The notes: generated by a model from the sequence alone, not told the origin. A stretch of DNA of 49,767 nucleotides from Clostridia bacterium (GCA_017462985.1 JAFTQB010000006.1:1-49767), one strand, 5' to 3'; shown: positions 8,635 to 18,483, counted from the stretch's first letter. Program-made: numbers and translations.

Positions 8635-11600
8635 CTAGCCGGATTTCTGGAATTCATAATATTCCAACGAAGTCAGCGTACTGGGCAACTCAATGGAAGT
8701 AAGAGCCGTACAGCCGTAGAACATATATCTACCGATCTTCGTGAATCCTTCGGGAATAACCACTTCCGAAAGCGCCGTACAGTTGGCGAACATACAAGCG
8801 CCCATAGCTTCATAAGAGATCACGCTCTTAAACTCTACCCTTTCAAGCGCTTTACTATCATAGAACGCGCTCCCTAAATTGTAGTACGTGCTAGTAACGC
8901 TATTGGAACCGCCAAGCTTCACAAGACTTGCAGGAAGCACAATTTCCGTCAGCCCCGTCTTTGCAAGCGCACCGTAAGAAATTTCCAACAACCCCTCGGG
9001 AAGATTGATACTCGTAAGCGCAGGGCAATTCAAAAATGCTTGCGAATTGATCTTTGTTACCGTAGACGGCAACACTACCGTATGCAACGACGTACAATCC
9101 TTAAAGAGATTGGAAGTAATTTCCGTGATCCCTTCGGGAATTGTGATCGTTAAAAGCGAACTGCAGCCCGTGAATGCGGAAGCACCAATCGTTGTCGGCG
9201 AACCGCGGAACGTAACTTCTTTCAAGGACTTCGCGCTAGCGAAAGCATTCGATTGAAGCACCTTCAAGTTTTCGGGAAGCACCACTTTCTCGATAGCAAC
9301 CTTATTAAACGCGGAACCCAAAATCGTTTCCAAGGATTCAGGTAACGTGAACGTTTTCAAACTCGTACATCCGTCGAACGCGTTCGCGTTGATCGTCGTA
9401 AGCGTCGTAGGCAGCACCACTTCTTGAAGCGTCGTCAGACCCTTGAATGCAGACGCGCCGATCGTCGTTACGCCCTCGGGAATGTTGACGTACACCAAGC
9501 CCGTGCAGCCATTGAAGAAGTTCGCAGGAATTTCCATCATCGTTTCGGGAAGCTCGATACCGATAATACCGCTGCAACCGTAGAACGCATACGGAGCAAT
9601 CGTATAACCTTCTTCAATCGTTACGATGCCGTCCGTGCCTTTAAACGTGGAAGGATAGAACAAGATTTCGTTGCCCGTCGTGCAAACTTCGCCGTCTTTC
9701 CCTGCTTTCAAGTACGGGTTACCCGCCGCAACTTCAAATGCCGTAAGATCCGCACATTTACCGAAAGGATAATTGCCGAGCGTTGACAAGTTTACGGGAA
9801 GCTCGACGCTCGTCAAGCCGCTTCCTTCAAACGCAGAGTTACCGATCAATTCCACCGAAGCGGGAAGAGTAATCGCCGTCAACGCCGTACAGCCTTTGAA
9901 TACGCTTGCGCTGATATACTTCAAGTTGTTCGGCAAGGATACCGCCTCGAGCTTGGTACAGCTTTCAAATACGCTACCCGTTGCTTTCACCGTTTCGCCG
10001 CCGAGCGCCGTAACGCCGCTTGGAATCGAAATGCTTTCGATACCGCTTGACTTAAAGGTACTCGTACCCATCTTGGTCAACGCCGTAGGAAGCGTGATCT
10101 CTTTCAGATTCGTACAGCCTTGGAACATACTGTTGCCTAACGCCGTCGCATTCATATTCAGCGTAACGCTTGAAAGCTCCGTACAGCCTTGGAACAAGCT
10201 TGCGCCGTAAGACGTTACGTTAGAAACGTTGATTGAAGTAAGACCCGTACAATTTTGGAAAGCACTATCCCCCAACGTTGTTACCGAAGAAGGCATTGTA
10301 AACGACTTCAAATTCGTCTTACAATTGTAGAACATTTTCTTAGGTATCGTCGTCAGATTATCGTTCAAAGTTACAGTTGCAAGCTTTGAACAACCGCTGA
10401 ACATTTCCTCACCGCAGGTTTCTGCCGCAGGGAGCGACACCGTTTGAAGCGCCGTACAGCCCGAGAACATCGAATGCCCAAAGAATTTTACGCCCGTCGC
10501 ATTGATGGTGGTAAGCTTCGTACAACCCGAGAAGGCGCCAGCCCCGCTATAGCTTTCCAACGTAGAGGGAAGATCAAGCGTTACTAATTTTGTACAGCCC
10601 TTGAACGCATACTTACTAAGCTGTTTCAACTTCGGCATCGAAATCGAGGTTATGCCCGTACATCCCTCAAACATGCTAATACCCGTCTTTTCAAGAAGCG
10701 GCATATTTACGGTGGTTATACTGGTAGCACCTTTAAAAGCATTGTCCGTAATCGTCGCCACGTTGCCTTCAATCGTAAGCGTTTTCAACGTGGTACCCGT
10801 ATATAACGTACTTCCAAGATTCTCTACCGTAGCAGGAATAGTCAACGCCGTAAGCTTCGTCCCCTTGAATGCGCTACCGCCAATCTTCGTAACACTCGCA
10901 GGAATAGTAATCCCCGTTATCGGACAGTTGTTGAACGCACTCGAACCGATTTCGGTAACCGTCGTGGGGATCGTAAACGCAGTAAGCGCTTTACATCCGT
11001 TGAACATTTGATTGGGAATAACCGTCCACGAAGCGTTGTTTACAATCGTTGCAAGTTTCGCACAATCTCTAAACGTCGAGTGATACGTCATGGTATCAAA
11101 CGTTAATTTCGACGGCAACGTAATCGACTCAAGAACAGAACAATTACCAAACGTATACGTACCCGACATTCTCGTCAAATTCGTAGGCAACGTAACGTTC
11201 TTTAACAGCGAGCATTTATAGAACGCTTTTTCGCCAAACGTCGTACCCTCTACACCGACGGGGAAATGGATCGTCTCAAGCTTAGAGCATCCTTCAAACG
11301 CGCTAGAACCCAGTTTCTTAAACGCCGCGTCTGCCGAAACGTCTCTGAATACCACTTCCGTAATACCCGTACACCCCGAGAACGCACTTGCGCCGATCGT
11401 CTGCAAGCTCTTAGGCAAGCTTACGCTCGTAATGCCCGTTTGATCCGCAAATACTCCATCGCCGATTTCCGTGATACCGTCGGGAATGGTTAAAGTATCC
11501 GTCAAGGTTTGGTTACCGTACAGTAACCGAATTGCGGTTTCCGTCGTATTATACAAAGCGTTTTGGTTGGGAATATTCTTAAATTTTTTATTATTTTCCG

Positions 11601-14600
11601 AAACGGTCAATTGCGTTAATTGAGCAAGGTTAAAATCGATCAACCCATCGCCAAAGTCGGTAATACCCGCCGACAAATGCAATTTCGTCAAATTCGCGCA
11701 ACCCTTAAAGATCAATCTGCCAAGCGAAATGGTTTCCGCCGTGGTTTCGGGGAACGCAAACTCGGTGAGCGGCGTAACCGTAAACGCACAGGTACCCACT
11801 TCCGCCAAATTGGTAGTGCCTTCCTCGAATTCTACCGTTTTCACCCCGCTGTTACGGAACGCATAATCTCCAATCACCTCAATGCTTGTAGGAAGCTTAA
11901 TAGACGTCAAAGCCGCACAATACTCAAACGCGCCCGACATAAGCTCTTTCAATTGGCTGTTGGGAGCAAACTTAACTTCACTGAGATGATAGTTCTTTGC
12001 AAAGACGCTACGGCTCGTACCGTCGCTTGCGCTTTCAAGCGGATCGCCAATATGCGTAACGGTCGAAGGAATGGTTACCGTGCTCAAATCACATTCCGCA
12101 AATGCGTTTCTGCCTATCGTAACTAAGCCTTCAGACAAAACAATCGACTGAATGGGAGCTTTCGCAAACGCATAGTTTCCGATTTCCGTTACAGTGGAAG
12201 GAATATTCACGCTCTTCAACATATAACAGCAATAGAATGCGTCGTCGCCAATCTTGGTCAATCTTTCGGGAAGAACAACCTTACTCAATCTAGGCAAGAA
12301 TCCAAATACGGACTCACTCGTAGTACCATCTTCGATGACAAGCGGCGCGTTTGTGTTGCCTTCGGCAAACGTAACGGTAGCAAGTTGGATACAACCGCTG
12401 AACGCGCCTACTTCTACGCTCGTTACCGTATTGGGAATGGTAACGCTCGTCAAAGCGGAACAGTTATAGAACATCTTATTCGCAACCACGGAAAGACCTT
12501 CGGGCAATTCAACCGTTGCCAACTTCGCACAACCGTAGAACGCTTCCGCACCCACTCTAAACTCGCCCGTGTGCGCTCCGTCAAACGTAATAGACGTTAC
12601 GCCCTTGTTGTCCTTGAACGCTTTCGCCCAAATTTCGTTTACGGTATTGGGGATAACCACCGCACCCGTCGTTTTCACGGGAGCAAAGTAAAGCGCAACT
12701 GCCTTATCGTCTGCCTTGCCGTAGAATACGCCGTCTTTCGAATAGAAGTATTCGTTATCTTCGTGTACGGTAATCGTAGTCAATTCATTACAATACGTAA
12801 ACATATATTCCGTTTCCGTATCGTCGCCGCTCAACGCATAGATACCAAACGTTTCAAGCGTGGAAGGAAGGGAAATCGCGGTGAGCCTTGAACAATTCCA
12901 GAACGCACCCGTGCCCACAGCCGTTACGCCTTCGGGAACAACGAACGTTGTCAAGCCATCGCAATCGTAGAACGCTTCCGCGCCAATGGTGGTAACGCGG
13001 GCAGGCAATACGAAGTTCGCCGAAGTCAAGCTCGAACATTGAGAGAACGCTTCCGCGCCGATCGTCAACGCAACCGAGCTATTTTCAAACTTAACCGATT
13101 GCAAGTTTTTACAGCCCGCAAACGCGGCTTCGCCGATCACTTCTACGTTCGCGCCGATGGTAATGTTCTTGATATTCGTTTTATCCTTAAAGACGCGCGC
13201 CGTAATCTCTTTTACCGAACTGGGAATCTTGAAATCATCCATTTTCCCCGAAGGATAGTAGAGAAGCTTCGTCTTTACGCCGTTCTCGTTGTTGTAGAGT
13301 ACGCCGTCTTCAGAAATATAGTTATTATTGTTCTCAACGTTTACCGCCTGAATCTTGTTCCCGAACACACCGTTGATTTCGATCGCGCCGACGTAATCGC
13401 CCAAAACAAGCGTCGTTACATACGTCGTGCCGTTCACGGCATCGGTAAAGGCATTGTTCGCAAATGCAACGTCGCCCACCGTATTCACCGTTACTTTCGT
13501 CAAAAGTGAAGTTCTGCCGAACGCAAACTGTTCAAGCGTGGTCAAGTTCTCGGGCAATTCGATCTCTTTCAGCGCCGAACAGCCGAGGAACGCCGCTTCT
13601 TTAATCGTAAGCGCAAGATCGTCCTTGGTGCCGTCAAACGTTACCTTTTGAAGCCCCGAACAGCCCTTAAACGCATTCTTTTCAATCCTTGTTACAGAAG
13701 CGGGAATGGTGATTTCCGTAATATACTTACAGTCCTTGAACGCCTCTTCGCAAATGGTTGTCGTACCCTCGGGAATATTGTATATGCCCGTTTTACCTGC
13801 AGGGCAGTATACCACCTTTAAGCCCGTAGCGCCGTCCACAAGAACGCCGTCGCTCGTCGAAGCGTACATACCGTTATTTCCGTCAATATATACTTCCGCC
13901 AAAGCAGAGCAACCGTAGAACATATCGAGATTAATATCCGCCAATCTTGCGGGAAGCGTAATCTCCTTCAAGCTCTTACAATTTTGGAATGCTTTCGAAG
14001 CGATCACTAGCGTCTCGCCGTCGCCTTCTTCGGGCGCAAGGAATTCAAGTTCCTCCACAACCGCATTCTTAAATGCTTGCGTATCGATCTGCGTAACGCT
14101 TGCGGGGATCGTAATCTTCGTAAGCGCCGCGTCTGCAAACGTATTGATAGGAATCGTCTCTACGCCGTTGGGAATGGTATATTCGCCCGTGCGAGTCTTG
14201 GCAGGGAAGAATTTGATTTCCTTGCCGTTGTATTCGTTATTGTAAAGCAATACGCCTTCAACCGATTCGTAAAGGGTCGCATATACGCCCTCGGAAACTT
14301 CATAGTCTTTATGCGTACATTCTTCGCCCTCCGCTTCCTTAGAACAATAAATATTTATTCTCTGAAGTTTAGAACAACGCGAGAATGCCGAACCTGTGCC
14401 GTAACCGCCCTCGTCGCCGATGAAAATGCTTTCGATCGTATCAGGGATATTGATTTCCACAAGTTTACTGCAACCGTTAAACGCGTTGCTGCCAATCGTC
14501 GTAACAGGCTTCGGCGCTTCGTCGTTCGGGCCTTGATACGTTTCGGGAATCGTAATCGAAGTAACGTAGCTGATACCTTCGCCCTTAGAAACGGAATAGG

Positions 14601-17133
14601 TTTCTTTGTCTTCGTTTAACGTCATTTCCAAAACCTGAATCCACGTCGGATACAGCTTAAACGTTTCGCCGTCGGCAACGATATTGTTCCATACGCCCTT
14701 GCTATACCCCTCGGGATCGGTAACGAGATATTCTCTCTTCGTATCGTTTGCTTCGGTAGACCAACCGCCGAACGTAACCGCTTGATTCAAAGAAACGGGA
14801 GCGGTCAATTGGAAGTTTTGTCTATAACGTACGGGTTCCGTTGCTTTCGAAACGGTACCTTCCGCTTCGTCGACTTCGTATTCAACAGTATATTCCTTGG
14901 ATTCCCAATACGCATACAATACCGTATCGGCATTCCCTTGGAACGATTCCCCGCAAGCCTTACCGTTTGCCTTAGGACCGCCGGGAACGTTATACCAACC
15001 CATGAAATTGTAGCCGTCGCGCGTGGAAACCAACGAGTCTTTCGGATCGATAGGATCGCCAATCGCTCTGTAAATCGCGTTTTCCGCATTCACGGCTTCG
15101 CCGCCTTGCGTATCAAGCGTAATCGCATACGCATAAACTTGTACGCTTACCGCTTCGGTAGGACGGTTATAATTATTGATATAATAAACGCTTACCTTGT
15201 TCGCGCCTGCTTTCGTAAGTTCGACGCCGGCAACGCTCGTTACAGAAGCGTCGTCAATCGTGTTCACCACTACGTCGTTTACGCTCACAGCGTAGCCGCG
15301 CGCACCGATTACGGGCTTCCAAGATACGACGCCCGCGTTATACGAAACCGCATTTTGCAACGATTCGAATTGTACGTTCAACGCCTCGGAGTAATACGAG
15401 CTTTGCGCTTCGGTTTCCCCAACAGCCTTTACGCTAACGGCATATTCAATTTGACCGTCAACCAAGTCGACGTCCGTTACGTTATATTCGGTATCGCCTT
15501 CAACCTCGATCACCTTCGAGCCAAAGTTAACAATATATTTCGACGCGCCTACGTCCGTCCACGTGATCTTTCTGTTATTGATCTTCACGGTAGGCGCGGC
15601 AAGTTTCGCCGTTTCATACGTATATTCCGTAGCCTCGGGGGAGTTATAACCCTTTGCAACAGGCGTTACTTTCACCGTCGTTTCGCCCGTGTAGTTCTTT
15701 ACGGAAACACTCGTCTTATTGCCAACGTTCAGCGTTTCGGTGTTTTCGCCGTTCGTGATTTCCACAACGTAACCCGTAGCGAAAGGAACGCTGTTCCATG
15801 CCACTTCGCCCGTTGCTTCCACAAAGCCCAAACCGCTCACCGCGTCCAAATTCTTGCTATACGTGAATACTTCCGATTGAGAGGAAGCATAACCGTCGGC
15901 AACTGCTTGCACGGTGAATTTAATGCCGCCTACCTGCATATCGCAGTTCGCAAAGCTAAAGTACGTAGAAGTACCGTTATTTACTTGCGTATGTACGTGG
16001 TCGATATTTCCGCAATCCACCGTTACGAGATAGCATTCGGCGTCTTTAACGGGATTGAAAATAAGCATAGAATCAGCCACGTAGAAAACAGACACTCTAT
16101 CGAGCGCTTTATTATTATAGTAAGCCGTACCGACCTTGGATCCAACCGTTACGGTAACCGTATACTGACCAGCCGCCGCTGCAGTAAAGTCGTAGGGAAC
16201 GGATGTGCCGTTCGTCTTTTCCGTCTTAACAACATCGCCTGCGGCGTTGAAGATCTTGACCTCCGTCTCAACGTTTGCGTCCACGTTCTTCCACGTTACG
16301 CCCGTAGCGCTCACCGAAACAGCGGGAATATCGCTTTCCCACACGGCAAAAAGCGTCGTGTTCGCATTGAGCACACGACCGTCGTATTCATATGTAAGTT
16401 TCGTAGCGTCTTCGTAGTCGCTCACCCACCAACCAAGGAACTTATGCTCCGCTCTGGTAGGCGTAGGCAATTCGTACGCAACGCCGCCAACCGTCTTTTT
16501 CGCTTCGGGCGCTTCCGCTTCGTAACCGAGGTCGAAATCCACGGTATATTCCGCTTGTCCTGCGGTTGCTTCCATGTAACGTGCATAAAGCGTAATATCG
16601 CCGAAAATCGGTTGTGAATCAAATGCAAACGGAGTCGTAAACGCCGCGTCTGCATACCAACCGACGAAATTGTATCCATCTTTCTTGGGAGCAGCGGGTT
16701 TGGAAAGCGTTTGACCGTTCATAACCGTATCCGCCGCCACAGCGCTACCGCCGTCCACGTCGTACGTAACCGTATAGTTTACCTCTTTAAGGAATCTATA
16801 CGTGTTCCCTGCGTATTCAAGCGTGAGCACACCGTCGGCAAGACTTGCGTTCGCAGCCGCCTCTTCCCCCGAGAACGTGAGCGTGAAATTTTGCCCGTCA
16901 TACGCATACGAACCGGTTTCACTTGCGCCGTCAATCAAAAGCGTAAACGTACTGTTCTTATTCAAAGAAACAAAATACTTTTCGCCTTCCGCCTCAAAAT
17001 AATAGACGCCCTTTTCACCGTAATCGGTGGGCGTTACGTCGCCTTGGTCGTCGCAAGCCACTACGCCCGCTACCGCCGATACCGACATCGCCGCCAAAAG
17101 AAGATTGACTAATAACTTCTTTTTGTCCTTCAT
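8635..17133 (-). CDS. giant BspA-like leucine-rich-repeat lipoprotein
   Basis: A 2832-aa secreted protein. The N-terminus is a lipoprotein signal peptide with lipobox Cys at 27 (VVAC), so Lgt and LspA encoded in this window would process it. InlB-type / Listeria-Bacteroides repeats follow at about 115-190, 195-270 and 690-760 (hallmark GYNFVGWY and HKFLGWW). Fibronectin-like segments lie between about 270 and 690, marked by repeated 'W-K/N-x-V' strands. From about residue 840 to the end there are several dozen TpLRR/BspA units of the form 'IGxxAFxGCxxLTxVxIPxxVTxI'. Such proteins bind host or bacterial surface ligands. It has its own promoter, a structured leader and a strong AAGGAGG site. 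The reading frame ends in TAG where the repeat expects Leu, and repeats continue beyond it, so the protein is probably truncated by about 145 residues. Confidence 0.92.
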   Translation of the reverse strand: MKDKKKLLVNLLLAAMSVSAVAGVVACDDQGDVTPTDYGEKGVYYFEAEGEKYFVSLNKNSTFTLLIDGASETGSYAYDGQNFTLTFSGEEAAANASLADGVLTLEYAGNTYRFLKEVNYTVTYDVDGGSAVAADTVMNGQTLSKPAAPKKDGYNFVGWYADAAFTTPFAFDSQPIFGDITLYARYMEATAGQAEYTVDFDLGYEAEAPEAKKTVGGVAYELPTPTRAEHKFLGWWVSDYEDATKLTYEYDGRVLNANTTLFAVWESDIPAVSVSATGVTWKNVDANVETEVKIFNAAGDVVKTEKTNGTSVPYDFTAAAAGQYTVTVTVGSKVGTAYYNNKALDRVSVFYVADSMLIFNPVKDAECYLVTVDCGNIDHVHTQVNNGTSTYFSFANCDMQVGGIKFTVQAVADGYASSQSEVFTYSKNLDAVSGLGFVEATGEVAWNSVPFATGYVVEITNGENTETLNVGNKTSVSVKNYTGETTVKVTPVAKGYNSPEATEYTYETAKLAAPTVKINNRKITWTDVGASKYIVNFGSKVIEVEGDTEYNVTDVDLVDGQIEYAVSVKAVGETEAQSSYYSEALNVQFESLQNAVSYNAGVVSWKPVIGARGYAVSVNDVVVNTIDDASVTSVAGVELTKAGANKVSVYYINNYNRPTEAVSVQVYAYAITLDTQGGEAVNAENAIYRAIGDPIDPKDSLVSTRDGYNFMGWYNVPGGPKANGKACGESFQGNADTVLYAYWESKEYTVEYEVDEAEGTVSKATEPVRYRQNFQLTAPVSLNQAVTFGGWSTEANDTKREYLVTDPEGYSKGVWNNIVADGETFKLYPTWIQVLEMTLNEDKETYSVSKGEGISYVTSITIPETYQGPNDEAPKPVTTIGSNAFNGCSKLVEINIPDTIESIFIGDEGGYGTGSAFSRCSKLQRINIYCSKEAEGEECTHKDYEVSEGVYATLYESVEGVLLYNNEYNGKEIKFFPAKTRTGEYTIPNGVETIPINTFADAALTKITIPASVTQIDTQAFKNAVVEELEFLAPEEGDGETLVIASKAFQNCKSLKEITLPARLADINLDMFYGCSALAEVYIDGNNGMYASTSDGVLVDGATGLKVVYCPAGKTGIYNIPEGTTTICEEAFKDCKYITEITIPASVTRIEKNAFKGCSGLQKVTFDGTKDDLALTIKEAAFLGCSALKEIELPENLTTLEQFAFGRTSLLTKVTVNTVGDVAFANNAFTDAVNGTTYVTTLVLGDYVGAIEINGVFGNKIQAVNVENNNNYISEDGVLYNNENGVKTKLLYYPSGKMDDFKIPSSVKEITARVFKDKTNIKNITIGANVEVIGEAAFAGCKNLQSVKFENSSVALTIGAEAFSQCSSLTSANFVLPARVTTIGAEAFYDCDGLTTFVVPEGVTAVGTGAFWNCSRLTAISLPSTLETFGIYALSGDDTETEYMFTYCNELTTITVHEDNEYFYSKDGVFYGKADDKAVALYFAPVKTTGAVVIPNTVNEIWAKAFKDNKGVTSITFDGAHTGEFRVGAEAFYGCAKLATVELPEGLSVVANKMFYNCSALTSVTIPNTVTSVEVGAFSGCIQLATVTFAEGNTNAPLVIEDGTTSESVFGFLPRLSKVVLPERLTKIGDDAFYCCYMLKSVNIPSTVTEIGNYAFAKAPIQSIVLSEGLVTIGRNAFAECDLSTVTIPSTVTHIGDPLESASDGTSRSVFAKNYHLSEVKFAPNSQLKELMSGAFEYCAALTSIKLPTSIEVIGDYAFRNSGVKTVEFEEGTTNLAEVGTCAFTVTPLTEFAFPETTAETISLGRLIFKGCANLTKLHLSAGITDFGDGLIDFNLAQLTQLTVSENNKKFKNIPNQNALYNTTETAIRLLYGNQTLTDTLTIPDGITEIGDGVFADQTGITSVSLPKSLQTIGASAFSGCTGITEVVFRDVSADAAFKKLGSSAFEGCSKLETIHFPVGVEGTTFGEKAFYKCSLLKNVTLPTNLTRMSGTYTFGNCSVLESITLPSKLTFDTMTYHSTFRDCAKLATIVNNASWTVIPNQMFNGCKALTAFTIPTTVTEIGSSAFNNCPITGITIPASVTKIGGSAFKGTKLTALTIPATVENLGSTLYTGTTLKTLTIEGNVATITDNAFKGATSITTVNMPLLEKTGISMFEGCTGITSISMPKLKQLSKYAFKGCTKLVTLDLPSTLESYSGAGAFSGCTKLTTINATGVKFFGHSMFSGCTALQTVSLPAAETCGEEMFSGCSKLATVTLNDNLTTIPKKMFYNCKTNLKSFTMPSSVTTLGDSAFQNCTGLTSINVSNVTSYGASLFQGCTELSSVTLNMNATALGNSMFQGCTNLKEITLPTALTKMGTSTFKSSGIESISIPSGVTALGGETVKATGSVFESCTKLEAVSLPNNLKYISASVFKGCTALTAITLPASVELIGNSAFEGSGLTSVELPVNLSTLGNYPFGKCADLTAFEVAAGNPYLKAGKDGEVCTTGNEILFYPSTFKGTDGIVTIEEGYTIAPYAFYGCSGIIGIELPETMMEIPANFFNGCTGLVYVNIPEGVTTIGASAFKGLTTLQEVVLPTTLTTINANAFDGCTSLKTFTLPESLETILGSAFNKVAIEKVVLPENLKVLQSNAFASAKSLKEVTFRGSPTTIGASAFTGCSSLLTITIPEGITEITSNLFKDCTSLHTVVLPSTVTKINSQAFLNCPALTSINLPEGLLEISYGALAKTGLTEIVLPASLVKLGGSNSVTSTYYNLGSAFYDSKALERVEFKSVISYEAMGACMFANCTALSEVVIPEGFTKIGRYMFYGCTALTSIELPSTLTSLEYYEFQKSG

Positions 17134-17260
17134 TCAAAAAACCTCCTTAAAGTTTTTTTCTTAGCAAATATTTTTTGTTTGTTGTGCTTTTAACACAACA
17201 AACAGCCCCATGGGGCTTTGTTCAAAATAGGATAATACACTGCTCCCATTTTATGAATTT
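17134..17260 (-). promoter_or_regulatory. structured 5' leader of the giant lipoprotein mRNA
   Basis: The roughly 125-base leader contains a 12-base perfect palindrome GCCCCATGGGGC (17204-17215) and next to it a 9-bp hairpin TTTGTTGTG / CACAACAAA (17177-17201). Both sit between the promoter and the AAGGAGG site at about 17143-17149. No known riboswitch pattern is seen. The hairpins may stabilise the very long mRNA or attenuate transcription. Confidence 0.5.
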
Positions 17261-17265
17261 GACTA

Positions 17266-17294
17266 ATTATAACATATTCGTCATTTTCCGTCAA
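17266..17294 (-). promoter_or_regulatory. sigma-A promoter of the giant lipoprotein gene
   Basis: Minus strand: TTGACG (17289-17294), 17-base spacer, TATAAT (17266-17271). Confidence 0.85.
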
Positions 17295-17383
17295 TGATTT
17301 TTGACGAGAAAAACTATGAAACTTTCGAATAGCTTCAATTTATTTTTCGAATAGCTGATAAAAATACGATTGATTTTGCGCAT

Positions 17384-17407
17384 AAAAAACGCCCGCAAGG
17401 GGCGTTT
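17384..17407 (-). terminator. terminator of the ZIP transporter gene
   Basis: Stem AAACGCCC / GGGCGTTT with a 5-base loop, followed on the minus strand by TTTTTT. It lies 10 bases past the transporter stop codon. Confidence 0.85.
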
Positions 17408-17416
17408 GGAAAGTTT

Positions 17417-18169
17417 TTAACCTAAAAAGAAATCCATTACGAGCATAAAACAAAAGCCAACGAGCAGCGCGTAAGTGGCGGCTCGTTCGCTGCCGTGCGC
17501 GTGCGTTTCGGGGATCATTTCGTCGCTGATTACGTAAAGCATCGTACCGCCCGCAAACGCCAAGGCAAAGGGCAAAATTGCTTGCGAGATACTCACGGCG
17601 AAATAACCGATCAGCGTTCCCACCACTTCCACCAAGCCCGTAGCCAACGCGGCGACGAAAGTGCGTTTTTTTGAAATTCCCGCGGCGAGCATCGGGCCGA
17701 TAATCACCATACCTTCGGGAATATTTTGCAACGCGATCCCGCCCGCAATAATCAAGGCTTGCGCCGTATCGCCCGAACCGAATCCCACGCCCGCCGCGAT
17801 TCCCTCTGGCAGGTTATGAATGGCGATCGCAAATACGAACAACAGCACTTTGTTCAAGTTGGCGTTCCTGTGTTCTTCGATCTCCTGCCCCATCAGCTTA
17901 TGCAGGTGGGGAACGAGCTTATCCGCCAAGTTCAAACAAAGCGCGCCCGCAAAAATCCCGACGACGGTTACGAGTATCCCCCAATCCCCGCCGTATTCCA
18001 GCGACGGAAGCACCAACCCCACGATCGCCGCCGCGAGCATCACGCCCGCCGCAAACGAGAGCACGATATCGGAAAACTTATGCGATAGATTTTTAAAAAT
18101 AAACCCGATCGCTGCGCCGATCACCGTCGCGCCGCCCACGCCCAAAGCCGTTAATAACACCATTTCCAT
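17417..18169 (-). CDS. ZIP-family divalent metal transporter
   Basis: A 250-aa polytopic protein of the ZIP family (ZupT/GufA branch). Two metal-site helices carry the diagnostic motifs 'HNLPEG' (about 119-124) and 'NIPEG' (about 150-154). The internal loop contains His and Glu residues (for example 'HLHKLMGQEIEEHR', 88-101) that often bind zinc. About eight membrane helices are expected. Proteins of this branch import zinc and other divalent cations. The gene follows a small XRE regulator with an 18-base gap and is probably cotranscribed with it. Confidence 0.93.
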   Translation of the reverse strand: MEMVLLTALGVGGATVIGAAIGFIFKNLSHKFSDIVLSFAAGVMLAAAIVGLVLPSLEYGGDWGILVTVVGIFAGALCLNLADKLVPHLHKLMGQEIEEHRNANLNKVLLFVFAIAIHNLPEGIAAGVGFGSGDTAQALIIAGGIALQNIPEGMVIIGPMLAAGISKKRTFVAALATGLVEVVGTLIGYFAVSISQAILPFALAFAGGTMLYVISDEMIPETHAHGSERAATYALLVGFCFMLVMDFFLG

Positions 18170-18187
18170 AAAGCAGTCTTTCTCTTA

Positions 18188-18388
18188 TTAGTCGTCTAAG
18201 CCTAACAAATAATCACTTGTTACGCCAAAATATTTAGCACACAGCCCAATAGCTGTTGCAGTCGGCTCGGCTTGCCCGTTTACCCATTTCGAAACCGCTC
18301 TTTGCGTATAACCGATCGCTTTCGCCAATGCAACTTGATTTACTCCATTTTCTTTCATCAATTGTTTTAATCTCAATGCAAATTCCAT
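18188..18388 (-). CDS. small XRE-family (Cro/CI-like) repressor
   Basis: A 66-aa helix-turn-helix protein of the XRE/HTH_3 type. The recognition part reads 'NQVALAKAIGYTQRAVSKWVNG' in two pieces (NQVALAKAIG at 20-29, YTQRAVSKWV at 30-39). It ends in 'SDYLLGLDD', the common end of minimal Cro/CI-like proteins. It has no ribosome binding site: a TATAAT box lies only 6 bases before the ATG, so the mRNA probably starts at the A of ATG, as for lambda cI from PRM. It is divergent from a second XRE gene and separated from it by three operators. The ZIP transporter gene follows it. Confidence 0.9.
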   Translation of the reverse strand: MEFALRLKQLMKENGVNQVALAKAIGYTQRAVSKWVNGQAEPTATAIGLCAKYFGVTSDYLLGLDD

Positions 18389-18394
18389 AAAACT

Positions 18395-18400
18395 ATTATA
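18395..18400 (-). promoter_or_regulatory. -10 box of the leaderless XRE gene
   Basis: TATAAT on the minus strand, ending 6 bases before the ATG at 18388. No convincing -35 hexamer is seen, as expected for an activator-dependent or weak promoter. The first operator begins within this box. Confidence 0.6.
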
Positions 18401-18470
18401 GAACTTTTATTCTAAAAATAGTTGACATAGAACTTTAATTCTATTATAATATAGTTAGAACTATAATTCT
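18400..18470. promoter_or_regulatory. three 14-bp palindromic operators between the divergent XRE genes
   Basis: Three near-identical inverted repeats of form AGAACTwTwATTCT occur at 18400-18413 (AGAACTTTTATTCT), 18429-18442 (AGAACTTTAATTCT) and 18457-18470 (AGAACTATAATTCT). Start-to-start spacing is 29 and 28 bp, close to three helical turns. The first touches the minus-strand -10 box, the second lies between the plus-strand -35 and -10 boxes, and the third is just downstream of the plus-strand start of transcription. This is the layout of a lambda-type OR or similar bistable switch. Confidence 0.85.
18422..18450 (+). promoter_or_regulatory. consensus promoter of the second XRE gene
   Basis: TTGACA (18422-18427), 17-base spacer, TATAAT (18445-18450). 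The middle operator fills the spacer, so binding there should block RNA polymerase. Confidence 0.9.
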
Positions 18471-18483
18471 AGAAGGAGTTTTT

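Noticed and set aside
8626..8640. Reassignment of TAG to an amino acid in this organism
   Set aside because: The PucR-type gene ends in TAG right before a strong terminator, at the expected end of its helix-turn-helix domain, so TAG works as a stop here. Other genes end in TAA or TGA.
14782..16617. 611-codon open frame on the plus strand, antisense to the giant lipoprotein gene
   Set aside because: It lies wholly inside the lipoprotein gene, has no ribosome binding site or promoter, and its Arg/Phe/Asn-rich translation has no domain-like pattern. It is a by-product of codon bias in the true gene.
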